Notes: generated from the sequence alone by a model not told the origin. Numbered from the stretch's first letter, positions 52,797 through 63,230 are shown. The stretch is 64,000 nt of DNA from Pseudomonadota bacterium (GCA_018241265.1 JAFEEF010000040.1:1-64000); one strand, 5' to 3'. Numbers and translations: made by a program.

Positions 52797-53309
52797 ATGT
52801 TGATGCGGTCTTTCAGCATAGCTATTGTCGTCTCTTTGTCCCTATACGGATGTTCGGCAACTCCGGTTAATCGACCGCAGCCGCTTAACTTGGTCTACGA
52901 GCAACTTACTGGGGCGAAGCTGCGAGAGCGAGTGACAAATGTTGAGGTCAGTCAGGCGGACGTTTGCTTTGTGGCCGCAATCAACGGTCACAAGGTCAGC
53001 AACTCGTTCGATGCCACGGTCGCCGCGAGTCGCGACATGGGTAGAGTGCTTCGAATTCAGACGGTGGAGCAAACCTTGGCTGTTGAACCGCAGAAGCTCA
53101 TGATTGCTTGCAAGACGGTCCACGCTGCGCCCATCGGTGCGCTTTTCGGTCGGTCCAATTCCGTAGAAGGCGAAATCGATTTCTCGCCTAAGAGCCAAGG
53201 CCGATACGTCGTGACGGGAACTCTGAGCAATTCAGGATCGGCTGTGTGGATTGAGGACGCGGCGACGGCCGAAATTGTCTCGGCGAAAGTATCGACCGGG
53301 AAGCCGTAA
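52797..53309 (+). CDS. Small lipoprotein of lower GC content
   Basis: This 170-residue protein begins MLMRSFSIAIVVSLSLYGCS, a lipoprotein signal with lipobox LYGC. The mature part has a LVYEQLTGAKLRERVTNVEV and later RYVVTGTLSNSGSAVWIEDA region, a small mixed fold that I do not recognise. The coding sequence is clearly lower in GC than its neighbours and uses codons such as ATA and TTA-like ones rare elsewhere here, so it was probably acquired. Start may be 52797 or 52803. It lies between the toxin-antitoxin pair and a TonB remnant. Confidence 0.7.
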   Translation: MLMRSFSIAIVVSLSLYGCSATPVNRPQPLNLVYEQLTGAKLRERVTNVEVSQADVCFVAAINGHKVSNSFDATVAASRDMGRVLRIQTVEQTLAVEPQKLMIACKTVHAAPIGALFGRSNSVEGEIDFSPKSQGRYVVTGTLSNSGSAVWIEDAATAEIVSAKVSTGKP

Positions 53310-53502
53310 GGTCAGGGGGCGTCTTCGCGCGACGGTGTCGCGAGCAGACGACGAGTTGGACAGGCCTCGGATCTGCTCCCAGTGTCGGGCAGGGTCCTCC
53401 GGTCCAAGATGTCCGGCGCCTGGTAGCGATCTCGATCAAGCATTCTCGCGCCAGGCCAACGTGCGATGACATGAACGACATCGGCCCGTTCTTGATGGCC
53501 AT
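53310..53502. other. Gap between the lipoprotein gene and the TonB remnant
   Basis: This 193-base stretch, with the remnant beyond, makes 456 bases without an intact gene. A minus-strand open frame starting at 53502 directly after the remnant's stop reads as low-complexity, Arg/Ser/Pro-rich sequence; I see no real gene in it. Confidence 0.5.
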
Positions 53503-53732
53503 CTACTGTCCTGTCTCGAACTTGAAGGTCTGTCGTACGGTCAGTCTCCGTGGCTTGCCGTGGTACTCACTGGCGAAATCTTCCACTGTGAAACCGCAGC
53601 AACTACGGCCTCGGTCAACGACGGCTTGGTCGAGCTGATGACCTTGGTGTCGCTTACCAAGCCTCGCTCATCGAGGTGAATGTCGACCACCACTTCGCCG
53701 ACGACGCGATTGTCGATGTCTTCATGAGACAC
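53503..53732 (-). pseudogene. Frameshifted TonB C-terminal domain remnant
   Basis: The minus strand from 53732 reads HEDIDNRVVGEVVVDIHLDE and then SSTKPSLTEAVVAAVSQWKI, the core of a TonB-type C-terminal domain. After KISP the frame goes into a short tail with a stop at 53541. In the next frame the domain's end is intact: EYHGKPRRLTVRQTFKFETG, then Gln and a TAG at 53503-53505. One base has been lost at the junction (near 53566). There is no signal or membrane anchor upstream, as glgX ends directly before it in the same frame. So it is a broken fragment. Confidence 0.78.
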
Positions 53733-53765
53733 GGCGCAGCGCGTCGCCGCAGGAAAAGCGCGCGG

Positions 53766-56030
53766 TCAGCCTGCGACGGCTGGCGGTTCGGCGGGTACCG
53801 GCTCGTCGGCGGCGGTGGCGATCGGGTCGTTCGCCGGCTCGCCCATCGCATCGTTCGCCGCCTCAACCGTCGCCTCCTCGGCAACAGCCAGCGGCGCCGG
53901 CTCGGCCGGCGGCTGGCTCAGCACGACCAGCGATCGGCCGGTCACCAGGTAGCCGCCTTCGATCGCCTCGCCTTCGCCCTTCGGCAGGCCGGTCGCGGTC
54001 CGCGTGTCGATGCGCGGCGACCACGCGCCGCCGTTCAGCTCGGGCAGATGGAACCACACCGGCTCGTGGTGCCGGTTGAACAGCACGAGCAGCGAGTCGC
54101 CGCGCGGCTCGGGCTCGCCGTCGGCCTGCACGCCGATGCGCCAGCCGCATAGCAGCGCCGCGAAGGCCGGCAGGTGCGGCTGGCCCCAGGCTTCGGGCGT
54201 CAGCTCGGCGGCCTGCGGGTCGAGCCAGGTGATGTCCTTGCGGCCCTGCTCGTCGGCCTCGGCGCTGTAGTAGCGCATGCGGCGCAGCGCCGGCATCTCG
54301 CGGCGCAACGCGATCAGCCGCTGCGTGTAGTGCAGGAGCCGCATCCGGCGCTCGTCGAGCTGCCAGTGGGTCCAGCTGATCTCGTTGTCCTGGCAATAGC
54401 CGTTGTTGTTGCCGCCTTGCGTGCGGCCGATCTCGTCGCCGGCGAGCAGCAAGGGCGTGCCGATCGACAGCAGCAGGGTGGCGAGCAGGTTGCGCTTCTG
54501 GCGCTCGCGCATCGCGAGCACGACCTCGTCGTCGGTCTCGCCTTCGGCACCGCAGTTCCAGCTGCGATTGTAGTTCTCGCCGTCGCGGTTGTCCTCGCCG
54601 TTGGCGTCGTTGTGCTTGCCGTTGTAGCTCACGAGGTCGGCGAGCGGAAAGCCGTCGTGCACCGTCACGATGTTGACGCTGGCGGCCGGCCCGCGGCCCG
54701 ACGGCGCGTAGGTCTCGCTCGACCCGGCGAGCGGCCGCGCCAGCACGCTGCCGTGGGCCGCCTCGCCGCACCAGTAGTCGCGCACCGCATCGCGGTAGCC
54801 GCCGTTCCATTCGGCCCACGGCTTCGGGAAGCCGCCGACGCGGTAGCCGCCGTCGCCGACGTCCCAGGGCTCGGCGATCAGCTTGACCTTGGACAGCACC
54901 GGATCCTTCGCGACCGCCTGGAAGAAGCGGTTGTGGAGGTCGAAGTGCGCATGGCTGTTGCGGCCCAGCGTGCTCGCGAGGTCGAAGCGGAAGCCGTCGA
55001 CGTGCATCTGCTGCACCCAGTAGCGCAGGCTGTCGACGATCATGCGCACGACCACACCCTTGCCGGTGTCCAGCGTGTTGCCGGTGCCGGTGTAGTCGGC
55101 GCAGTAGCGCCGGTCTTCGGCGCTCAGGCGGTAGTAGGCCGCATGGTCGTAGCCCTTGAAGCAGAGCGTCGGCCCGAGGTGGTTGCCTTCGGCGGTGTGG
55201 TTGTAGACCACGTCGAGGATCACCTCGATGCCGGCCGCATGCAGCAGCTTCACCATGCCCTTGAACTCGGCGATGGTGCCCGGCCCCGGGCCGGCCGCGC
55301 CATAGCGCATCTCGGGCGCGAAGTAGCCTATCGTGTTGTAGCCCCAGTAGTTCGTGAGGCCGCGCTCGACGAGGTGATGGTCGTCCACGAAAGCGTGGAT
55401 CGGCAGCAGCTCGACGCTGGTCACGCCGAGCGCCTTCAGGTGCTCGATCGACGCCTCCGAGGCCACGCCGGCGTAGGTGCCGCGCAGGTCTTCGCGCACC
55501 CCCGGATGCAGCTTCGTGTAGCCCTTGACGTGCAGCTCGTAGAACACGGTATCGCGCCACGGGATCGCCGGCGGCCGGTCGTCGCCCCAGTCGAACGCGT
55601 CGTCGATCACCTGCGACTTCGGCATGCACGGGCCGCTGTCGAGCGTGCTGAACGAGCAGTCCTCGTCGGGCGAGCCGATCTCGTAGCCGTAGTGCGCCGC
55701 CTGCCACGCGAGCGGGCCGACGATCGCCTTCGCATACGGATCGATCAGCAGCTTGTTCGGGTTGCAGCGCAGCCCTTGCGCCGGGTCGTAGGGGCCATGG
55801 ACGCGGTAGCCGTACAGGTCGCCCGGCCGGCAGTCGCGCACGTAGCCGTACCAGAGGCCGCCGCGCGTGTGCGGCAGCGCGATGCGGCGCGTCTCCTGGT
55901 GCTCGTGGTCGTAGAGGCAGAGCTCGATCTTCTCGGCGACGCTCGAATAGACGGCGAAGTTGACGCCGCGCCCGTCCCAGGTGGCGCCGAGCGGGAAGGG
56001 TCGTCCGGTGCGGTTGCGAGGGCGCGCCAT
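53766..56030 (-). CDS. glgX: Glycogen debranching enzyme GlgX
   Basis: GlgX removes alpha-1,6 branches from partly degraded glycogen in the cytoplasm. The 754-residue protein has an N-terminal CBM48 domain (FPLGATWDGRGVNFAVYSSV onward) and a GH13 barrel, with catalytic Asp in VDGFRFDLAS near residue 350, Glu in LIAEPWDVG near 386 and the HD pair in VTVHDGFPLADLVSYNGKHN near 457. A tail of about 40 residues rich in Ala, Pro and Glu is not part of the enzyme. The ATG at 56028-56030 gives the conserved N-terminus; the open frame 46 codons upstream is not conserved. No other glycogen gene is near. Confidence 0.95.
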   Translation of the reverse strand: MARPRNRTGRPFPLGATWDGRGVNFAVYSSVAEKIELCLYDHEHQETRRIALPHTRGGLWYGYVRDCRPGDLYGYRVHGPYDPAQGLRCNPNKLLIDPYAKAIVGPLAWQAAHYGYEIGSPDEDCSFSTLDSGPCMPKSQVIDDAFDWGDDRPPAIPWRDTVFYELHVKGYTKLHPGVREDLRGTYAGVASEASIEHLKALGVTSVELLPIHAFVDDHHLVERGLTNYWGYNTIGYFAPEMRYGAAGPGPGTIAEFKGMVKLLHAAGIEVILDVVYNHTAEGNHLGPTLCFKGYDHAAYYRLSAEDRRYCADYTGTGNTLDTGKGVVVRMIVDSLRYWVQQMHVDGFRFDLASTLGRNSHAHFDLHNRFFQAVAKDPVLSKVKLIAEPWDVGDGGYRVGGFPKPWAEWNGGYRDAVRDYWCGEAAHGSVLARPLAGSSETYAPSGRGPAASVNIVTVHDGFPLADLVSYNGKHNDANGEDNRDGENYNRSWNCGAEGETDDEVVLAMRERQKRNLLATLLLSIGTPLLLAGDEIGRTQGGNNNGYCQDNEISWTHWQLDERRMRLLHYTQRLIALRREMPALRRMRYYSAEADEQGRKDITWLDPQAAELTPEAWGQPHLPAFAALLCGWRIGVQADGEPEPRGDSLLVLFNRHHEPVWFHLPELNGGAWSPRIDTRTATGLPKGEGEAIEGGYLVTGRSLVVLSQPPAEPAPLAVAEEATVEAANDAMGEPANDPIATAADEPVPAEPPAVAG

Positions 56031-56201
56031 GTCAGCGGCGCGCCGGGTGGTGCGGGGCGGGGCGGTGCCGGGCGCAGCATGCATCGATCGTACCGACGAC
56101 GCCCGGGCCGTGCGGATCTTCATGGAGGTGCATGGCGCATCGTCGCGCGCCGCGCTCAGCGCTGCCATCGGCGGGAGCGTTCGTTACCTGTCGGAGATGG
56201 C

Positions 56202-56962
56202 CTACGCATCCCGTGCCGAGCGCTTGCGCCCCTTCAGCGGCAGCGGCGCGCCCGACAGCGTCGGCAGCTTGCGCCGCGATGCGAGCACCGCCTCGATGTC
56301 GTCGTGCGCGCTGTCGATCAAGGTCAGGATCGCGCGCTCGGCCTTCTTCGGCTGGTGCGCGGCGACCGCGTCGAGCACCGCGCGGTGCAGCGGCAGCGAC
56401 GATGCCGGTCCGTCCGGCCGCGACGTCGAGATCTCGAAGCTGATGCGCAGCAGCGCGCCGAGCGCCTTGTTCATGTGCACCAGCAGCCGGTTGTGGCAGG
56501 CGCGCAGGAGGCCCTGGTGGAAGCGCATGTCGCTCGCGACGTAGTCACCGCCTTCCTCGATGGCCAGCTTCATGCCGGCATAGGCGGTCTCGATCTCGGC
56601 GACGTCGCGCGCGGTGGCGCGCTCGGCGGCGAGGCGCACGGCGACCGGCTCGACTGCGCGGCGCAGCTCCTGCAGGTCGCGCAGGTAGGTGCGCGACAGG
56701 CCGGCCTGCATCTGCCACGCGACGACGTCGGGGTCGAAGCCGTTCCAGTTCTCCTCGGGCAGCACGCGCGTGCCGAGCTTCGGCCCGGTGATGATCAGGC
56801 CCTTGGCGACGAGCGACTTGACGGCCTCGCGGATGACGGTCCGGCTGACGCCGAATTCCTCGCCCAGCATCGGCTCGGGCGGGATCGACGTGGCGACCGG
56901 ATAGCGCCCGGCGACGATCGCCGCGCCGAGCAGGTCGACGATGCTGGCGTGGACGTTCTTGA

Positions 56963-56966
<4 letters not shown>
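56202..56966 (-). CDS. GntR/FadR-subfamily regulator of the second sugar locus
   Basis: This 254-residue regulator has a GntR winged helix ([20 protein letters not shown] then [11 protein letters not shown], residues about 28-62) and an FCD domain with metal-binding residues ([14 protein letters not shown] near 165 and [10 protein letters not shown] near 215). It is the last gene of the carbohydrate ABC operon; its ATG overlaps the ATPase gene stop as ATGA. FadR-type operator matches at 61220 and 62275, in front of the operon and dehydrogenases, are its likely targets. Confidence 0.93.
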
Positions 56967-58042
<1,076 letters not shown>

Positions 58043-58055
58043 CGTGGCTCTCCGG

Positions 58056-58904
58056 TCAGCTCTTCACGGCGCCGGCGGTCAGGCCCGACACCATGTAGCG
58101 CTTGAAGGCGTAGTAGATCGCCGCGGGCGGCAGCGCATAGACGAGCCCCGTCGCCATGAGCAGCTCCCACGGCGAGTCGTCCGCCGACAGGAAGTTGCCG
58201 AGCGCGACCGCCAGGGTCGTGCTGGTGTCGTGCGACAGCAGCAGGAAGGCGTAGAGGTACTCGTTCCACGCGAGCAGCAGCGAGTAGGTGCCGACCGCGA
58301 CCAGCGACGGCACGATCAGCGGCAGGTAGACGAGGCGGAACAGCTGCAGCGGCGACGCGCCGTCCATGCGCGCGGCCTCGTCGAGCTCGTAGGGCAGCTT
58401 GTCGGACGCCTGCTTCAAGACCCAGATGCAGTAGGGCGACGCGATCGTCACCATCGCGAGGATCAGCGACCACTGGCTGTTGAGAATGCCGTAGACGCTC
58501 ATCGTCTTGTACATCGGCACCGCGAGGAAGGCGGCCGGGATGAAGTAGGTGAAGAGCGCGAGGTTCATCACCGTGCGCCCGCCGCGCACCTTGAGCCGGC
58601 TGATCGCGAACGCCGCCGCGGTCGCGACGAACAGCGTGATCGCCCCGACCGCCACCGCGATCAGCGCCGAGTTGCCGAGTTGCAGCCAGAAGTGGTTGAG
58701 GTAGAAGTGCTCTTCCCAGAACACCGTGTGGAAGTTCTGCAGGGTCGGATGGTCGGGCCAGAGCTTGCCGGACGTCGCCGAGTCCCTCGGCGAGATCGAG
58801 AACAGCACCATGTGGTAGATCGGGATCAGGGTCCACAGCAGGACCGGGATGCCGATCAGCAGCAGCTTGGCTTCCGTCGTGACGCTGCGCCAGCTGATCT
58901 TCAT
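58056..58904 (-). CDS. Carbohydrate ABC transporter permease (MalG/UgpE type)
   Basis: This 282-residue inner-membrane protein has six hydrophobic segments and the EAA coupling motif [20 protein letters not shown] near residue 185, like MalG/UgpE. It pairs with the permease encoded upstream, whose stop overlaps its ATG at 58902-58904 as ATGA. The longer open frame upstream lies inside the other permease gene. The sugar is unknown. Confidence 0.94.
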   Translation of the reverse strand: MKISWRSVTTEAKLLLIGIPVLLWTLIPIYHMVLFSISPRDSATSGKLWPDHPTLQNFHTVFWEEHFYLNHFWLQLGNSALIAVAVGAITLFVATAAAFAISRLKVRGGRTVMNLALFTYFIPAAFLAVPMYKTMSVYGILNSQWSLILAMVTIASPYCIWVLKQASDKLPYELDEAARMDGASPLQLFRLVYLPLIVPSLVAVGTYSLLLAWNEYLYAFLLLSHDTSTTLAVALGNFLSADDSPWELLMATGLVYALPPAAIYYAFKRYMVSGLTAGAVKS

Positions 58905-59770
58905 TTGGAAAGCCTGCGCATCATGAAGAAGACCAGGGGCAGGACCAGCGGCAAGGCGACGACGATAGACGCCATCGACAGGTCGACCTGATCGAGCCGC
59001 AGGTAGCGTATGCCGAGCGTCGCCAGCACATGCGTCAGGTCGGCCGGACCGCCGCCGGTCAGGAGGTAGACGCTGTTGAAGTCGCCGAGCGTCCAGATCA
59101 TCGACAGGATCGTCGACGTCAGGTAGAGCGTGCGCATCGCCGGCCAGGTGATGAAGCGGAACTTCTGCCAGTTGGTGGCGCCGTCGACCGAAGCGGCCTC
59201 GTACTGGTCGCTCGGGATCGCCATGCGCGCGGCGATCAGGATCAGGGTCCAGAACGGCAGCGACTTCCACACGTGCATCAGCATCGAGAACGACAAGGCC
59301 AGCGTCGGCGAATTGAGCCAGTTCGGCCCGTCGAGGCCGGTCAGCTTGAAGATCGCGCTGTTGATCACGCCCCACTCGGGGTTCAGCATGAAGCGCACGG
59401 ACAGGATGGTCGGAATCGACGGCACCGCCCACGGCAGGATGAACAGCACCGACAGCGCCTTGATCCACCCCCTTGCCTGCACGAAGAAGCCCGACAGCAC
59501 CAGCGCGACGAGCATCTTCAGGTTGATCGCGACGACCAGGAAGACGATCGTGTTGACGAGGCTGCGCAGGAAGATCGGGTCTTCGACGAGGTGCACGTAG
59601 CTCGCCGGATGGCGCGCGAGCCAGAGCCCGTAGCCCACCGGGTAGAGCACGAAGACCGCGAAGACCAGCAGGTAGGGCGCGACCAGCACGCGGCCCCAGA
59701 AGTCCCAGCGCGACAGCCGGCGACGCGCCGGCGGCAGCGGCGCGTCCACACCCGCAACCAGGGTGCTCAT
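58901..59770 (-). CDS. Carbohydrate ABC transporter permease (MalF/UgpA type)
   Basis: This 289-residue inner-membrane protein has six hydrophobic segments and the coupling motif YEAASVDGATNWQKFRFITW near residue 195, like UgpA/MalF-type permeases without the extra periplasmic loop. It lies 13 bases downstream of the binding-protein gene and overlaps the second permease gene by four bases, in the usual binding protein-permease-permease-ATPase order. Confidence 0.94.
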   Translation of the reverse strand: MSTLVAGVDAPLPPARRRLSRWDFWGRVLVAPYLLVFAVFVLYPVGYGLWLARHPASYVHLVEDPIFLRSLVNTIVFLVVAINLKMLVALVLSGFFVQARGWIKALSVLFILPWAVPSIPTILSVRFMLNPEWGVINSAIFKLTGLDGPNWLNSPTLALSFSMLMHVWKSLPFWTLILIAARMAIPSDQYEAASVDGATNWQKFRFITWPAMRTLYLTSTILSMIWTLGDFNSVYLLTGGGPADLTHVLATLGIRYLRLDQVDLSMASIVVALPLVLPLVFFMMRRLSK

Positions 59771-59783
59771 GGCATCGCGGGAG

Positions 59784-61166
59784 CTACTGCCCGCCCGCCA
59801 CCGTCTTGATGCGCGCGATCATCTCGTCGACCGCCTTGTCGACCGGGATCTTCTCGTTGATCACGCGGTTGGCGGCCTTGGCCCAGACGTTCTCGTTGTT
59901 GAGGACCGTGAACTTGTAGTTCTTCGTGAACTCGAAGGTCACGGTGCCGGCCTTGTACTGGTTGTAGACCGAGAGGCGATGCCGGTCGGCCTTCCAGAAG
60001 GGGCTCTCCTGCGCCACCTTGGTCACCGGGAACCAGCGGCCCAGCGCGCCTTCGACATAAGGCGTGAGGTTCTGCTCCTCGAGCAGGAACGACACGAACT
60101 GCTTGGCGAGCGCCTTGTTCTTCGCGTCCTTGAAGATCACGCCGGTCTTCACCGCGGTGCGGTAGATCATCTTCGAGCCGTCGGGCTTGTTCGGAAAGCC
60201 CGCGGTCGCGATCAGCTCGGTGTAGTTCTTCTTCGCGGTGGCGCGCTGCGCATCGGTCAGCGCGGTGTTGTTCATGTCGTCGAGCCACTTCGCGGCGATC
60301 GAGATCGTCGCGTTGTGCGTCATCACCGTGGTCTTGTTGTGGAAGGCGACGTTGTTGTCCGGATCCTTCCAGCTCGTCGACGACGGCGGCGAGCAGCCCT
60401 TGAGGTACGGCGCCACGTAGTCGGTCAGCGCGCCGATCAGGCCGGTGCGCACGCTCGGATCGTCGACCAGCAGCTTGCCGCTGTCGTTGACGAGCTTGAC
60501 GTTGTAGGCGTCCGCGAAGGTCAGGAACGAGTAGAACGAGTCGCTCGAGTCGACGCCGAGCGGCTGGCCGATGCCGAACGCGCGGTTGCCGGTCTTCTGG
60601 CGGTAGGCCGGCTGCACCTTGTCGCACCAGAAGCTCCAGTAGTCCTTCCAGGTCGTCGGGATGTCCGATTCCTTGTAGCCCGCATCCGCCAGCATGTCGC
60701 GCCAGTACTGGATGTGCATCGTCTGCTGCTTGAGCGGGAAGGCGTAGTACGCGCGCGACTTGGTCCGGTCGTTGTAGAGGAAGGTGGTCTCGACGGTGTT
60801 CGGCGCGAAGCGCGCGCGGATCGGGTCGATCACGCTCGAGATGTCCTCGAGCTTGCCGTCGAAGGCCCACTTGGCGGTGACCTGGAAGTCGTAGACGTCG
60901 GCATAGGCGACGTCGGGCGGGTTGCCGGAATCGAGTGCCGACACCGTCTTCGGGATCATGTCCTGGATCGGGTACTGCGACAGCTCGACCTTGACGCCCT
61001 TGTGCTTGGCCTCGAACTTCCTGATCGCCTCGAACAGTGCATCGTCCTCGGACTTGTAGAAGCCCTTGACCCACCAGACGGTGAGCTTGTCCTGCGCCTG
61101 CGCCGGAGCGGCGGCCAGCAGCCCGAGTGCCACGGCCGAGGCGGCCCATGCTGTCGCGAACTTCAT
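59784..61166 (-). CDS. Carbohydrate ABC transporter substrate-binding protein
   Basis: This 460-residue periplasmic protein has a signal peptide (residues 1-24, ending AAAPAQA) and the family 1 solute-binding pattern LTVWWVKGFYKSEDDALFEA then FEAKHKGVKVELSQYPIQDM. It has a Trp/Tyr-rich core such as TWKDYWSFWCDKVQPAYR, as in sugar-binding proteins of the UgpB/MalE group. The ligand is unknown. The TNGTNNNACNA match at 61220 lies 54 bases upstream of the ATG, a fitting place for the local GntR repressor. Confidence 0.94.
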   Translation of the reverse strand: MKFATAWAASAVALGLLAAAPAQAQDKLTVWWVKGFYKSEDDALFEAIRKFEAKHKGVKVELSQYPIQDMIPKTVSALDSGNPPDVAYADVYDFQVTAKWAFDGKLEDISSVIDPIRARFAPNTVETTFLYNDRTKSRAYYAFPLKQQTMHIQYWRDMLADAGYKESDIPTTWKDYWSFWCDKVQPAYRQKTGNRAFGIGQPLGVDSSDSFYSFLTFADAYNVKLVNDSGKLLVDDPSVRTGLIGALTDYVAPYLKGCSPPSSTSWKDPDNNVAFHNKTTVMTHNATISIAAKWLDDMNNTALTDAQRATAKKNYTELIATAGFPNKPDGSKMIYRTAVKTGVIFKDAKNKALAKQFVSFLLEEQNLTPYVEGALGRWFPVTKVAQESPFWKADRHRLSVYNQYKAGTVTFEFTKNYKFTVLNNENVWAKAANRVINEKIPVDKAVDEMIARIKTVAGGQ

Positions 61167-61219
61167 CGATCGTCCTCCAAGGGCGCACCGCGGCGCGCGG
61201 CTCGCTACGTCGGCCGCTA

Positions 61220-61230
61220 TCGTATGACCA
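61220..61230. promoter_or_regulatory. FadR-type operator match upstream of the sugar operon
   Basis: TCGTATGACCA fits the FadR-subfamily consensus TNGTNNNACNA exactly and lies in the 113-base gap between the hydroxyacid dehydrogenase gene and the binding-protein gene. The target of the GntR regulator at 56202-56966 is inferred. About four chance matches are expected in 64 kb, so position matters more than the match. Confidence 0.55.
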
Positions 61231-61279
61231 AAGAGCCGAGTGCCTCTCCGTGCTTACCCGGCGTTGGAGGCGAGGCCGG

Positions 61280-62269
61280 TCAGCGGCACTCGGGCACCGG
61301 CGTCGGCAGCGGCCGGCCGGCGAAGTACGCCTCGAGGTTGGCGCGTGCCAGGTCGGCCATCGCATGGCGCGTCTCGGCGGTGGCGCTGCCGATGTGCGGC
61401 GTCAGCAGCACGCGGTCCATGGTCCACAGCGCCTGCGGCACGTGCGGCTCGTTCTCGAACACGTCGAGGCCGGCGCCGGCGATCGTGCCGTTCTGCAGCG
61501 CCGCGACGAGCGCCGCTTCGTCGATCACCGAACCGCGCGCGACGTTGATCACGTAGCCCTTCGGACCGAGCGCTGCCAATACGCTCGCGTCGATCAGCTT
61601 GCGCGTGCCGGCGCCGCCCGGCGTGATGACGACGAGGAAGTCGGTTTCGGCGGCGAGCGCGCGCGGCGACTCGAAGTAGCGGTAGGGCAGGTCGGGCTTG
61701 GCGCTGCGCGCGGTATAGGCGATCGTCATGCCGAAGGCGGCGGCGCGCAGCGCGATCGCCTGGCCGATGCGCCCCATGCCGACGAGGCCGAGGCGCGCGC
61801 CCGACACCTTGCGCGCGAGCGGCCGCGGGCCTTCGGGCCAGCGTCCGGCGCGCACGTAGCGGTCGGACGCGCCGATGCCGCGCGCGACGCCGAGCATCAG
61901 CGCGATCGCGAGGTCGGCGACGTCGTCGTTCAGCACGCCCGGCGTGTGCGTCACGACGATGCCGCGCTCCTTCGCGGCGGCCACGTCGATGCCGTCGTAG
62001 CCGACGCCCATCACCGACACGATGCGCAGTTGCGGCATCCGGTCGAACAGCGCCGCGCCGACCTTGGACTCGCCGCTCGCGGCGATGCCCTGGATGCGCG
62101 GCGCGACCGCGGCGAACGCGGCCGGATCGGTCTCGTGCAGGCGCTCGTGCACGGTGAACGCTGCGCGCAGCGGGTCGAGCAGGAACGGCGGCAGCTTGGC
62201 GACGGACAGGATTTCGGTGGCGGACAAGGTCGGGCTCCTCTCGTCGGGCGGCGCGCCCGTGCGGTTCAT
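61280..62269 (-). CDS. D-isomer-specific 2-hydroxyacid dehydrogenase
   Basis: This protein (up to 329 residues) has the family's NAD-binding motif VGMGRIGQAIALRAAAFGM near residue 165, catalytic Arg in NVARGSVIDEAAL, Glu in DVFENEPHVP and His in LLTPHIGSATAETRHAM. It reduces 2-keto acids or oxidises 2-hydroxyacids such as glyoxylate, hydroxypyruvate or gluconate. The ATG at 62269 has a weak AGGA. A TTG at 62225-62227 follows AGAGGAG with good spacing and may be the real start, giving 315 residues. It precedes the ABC importer operon on the same strand. Confidence 0.92.
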   Translation of the reverse strand: MNRTGAPPDERSPTLSATEILSVAKLPPFLLDPLRAAFTVHERLHETDPAAFAAVAPRIQGIAASGESKVGAALFDRMPQLRIVSVMGVGYDGIDVAAAKERGIVVTHTPGVLNDDVADLAIALMLGVARGIGASDRYVRAGRWPEGPRPLARKVSGARLGLVGMGRIGQAIALRAAAFGMTIAYTARSAKPDLPYRYFESPRALAAETDFLVVITPGGAGTRKLIDASVLAALGPKGYVINVARGSVIDEAALVAALQNGTIAGAGLDVFENEPHVPQALWTMDRVLLTPHIGSATAETRHAMADLARANLEAYFAGRPLPTPVPECR

Positions 62270-62274
62270 GGGAT

Positions 62275-62285
62275 TCGTCCTACCA
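62275..62285. promoter_or_regulatory. FadR-type operator match between divergent dehydrogenase genes
   Basis: TCGTCCTACCA fits TNGTNNNACNA exactly and shares TCGT-ACCA outer bases with the site at 61220-61230. It lies six bases before the ATG of the 2-hydroxyacid dehydrogenase gene and 34 bases before the divergent gene. Confidence 0.5.
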
Positions 62286-62318
62286 TACTATCGTGGGCAC
62301 CAGGAGACCACGCACACC

Positions 62319-63206
62319 ATGGAACGCATCGGATTCATCGGCGCCTCGGGCATGATGGGCCACGGCATGGCCAAGAACCTGCTCGCCAAGGGCCATCCGT
62401 TGCAGCTCACGGTGCACCGGCGGCGCGAGCCGGTGGCCGACCTGCTCGCGGCCGGCGCGACCGAGGCCGACGGTCCGGCCGGGCTGGCGCGCGCGAGCGA
62501 CATCGTGTTCCTCTGCGTCACCGGCTCCCGCGAAGTCGAGGCCGCGGTCGCCGGCTTGCTCGAAGGCGCGCGCTCCGGATTGCTCGTCGTCGACTGCTCC
62601 ACCAGCGAACCCGACTCCACGACGCGCCTGCGCGAGCGCTGCGCCGCCGCCGGCGTGACGTTCGTCGACGCGCCGCTCGCGCGCACGCCGGTCGAGGCCG
62701 AAGCGGGACGGCTCAACGTGATGGTCGGTGCCGAGCCCGAGGTCCATGCGCGGCTCGAGCCGGTGCTGCGGTGCTTCGCCGAGAACGTCTTCCACGTCGG
62801 CGGGCCGGGCGCGGGCCATGTCGTCAAGCTGCTCAACAACTTCATCGCGCAGGCCATCTGCACCGCGACCGCCGAAGCGTTCGCGGTCGGCCAGCGGGCC
62901 GGCGTCGACCCGCGCAAGCTGGTCGAGCTGGTGTCGGCCGGCGCGGTCAACTCGGGTCTCTTCCAGGCGATGGCCAAGACCTTGAACGGCGACATGACGG
63001 GCCTGAAGTTCGAGCTCGACAACGCCCGCAAGGACCTGCGCTACTACACGCACCTCGCCGAAGGACTGGCGATACCGGCGGTCGTCGGCGAGGCGGTGCA
63101 CCAGTCGCTCGTGCTCGCGAGCGCGCTCGGCCATGGCGCCAAGTTCGTGCCGGCGCTGGTCGAGGCGCAGGAGCAGATCGCGCGCGTGCGGATCGTGCCG
63201 CGGTGA
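62319..63206 (+). CDS. Beta-hydroxyacid dehydrogenase (tartronate semialdehyde reductase type)
   Basis: This 295-residue oxidoreductase has the nucleotide-binding IGFIGASGMMGHGMAKNLLA (GXSGXXG-like), the substrate loop VDAPLARTPVEAEAGRLNVM near residue 120 and GAGHVVKLLNNFIAQAI near 170, whose Lys is the usual catalytic one. It resembles tartronate semialdehyde or glyoxylate reductases. Divergent from the 2-hydroxyacid dehydrogenase gene, it probably belongs to the same sugar-acid locus. CAGGAG precedes the ATG at 62319. Confidence 0.92.
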   Translation: MERIGFIGASGMMGHGMAKNLLAKGHPLQLTVHRRREPVADLLAAGATEADGPAGLARASDIVFLCVTGSREVEAAVAGLLEGARSGLLVVDCSTSEPDSTTRLRERCAAAGVTFVDAPLARTPVEAEAGRLNVMVGAEPEVHARLEPVLRCFAENVFHVGGPGAGHVVKLLNNFIAQAICTATAEAFAVGQRAGVDPRKLVELVSAGAVNSGLFQAMAKTLNGDMTGLKFELDNARKDLRYYTHLAEGLAIPAVVGEAVHQSLVLASALGHGAKFVPALVEAQEQIARVRIVPR

Positions 63207-63230
63207 CGACGATGCGCAGCGTCGGATACA

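Noticed and set aside
53188-53502. 104-codon minus-strand frame starting right after the TonB remnant
   Set aside because: Low-complexity Arg/Ser/Pro-rich translation, overlaps the lipoprotein gene, no ribosome-binding site.
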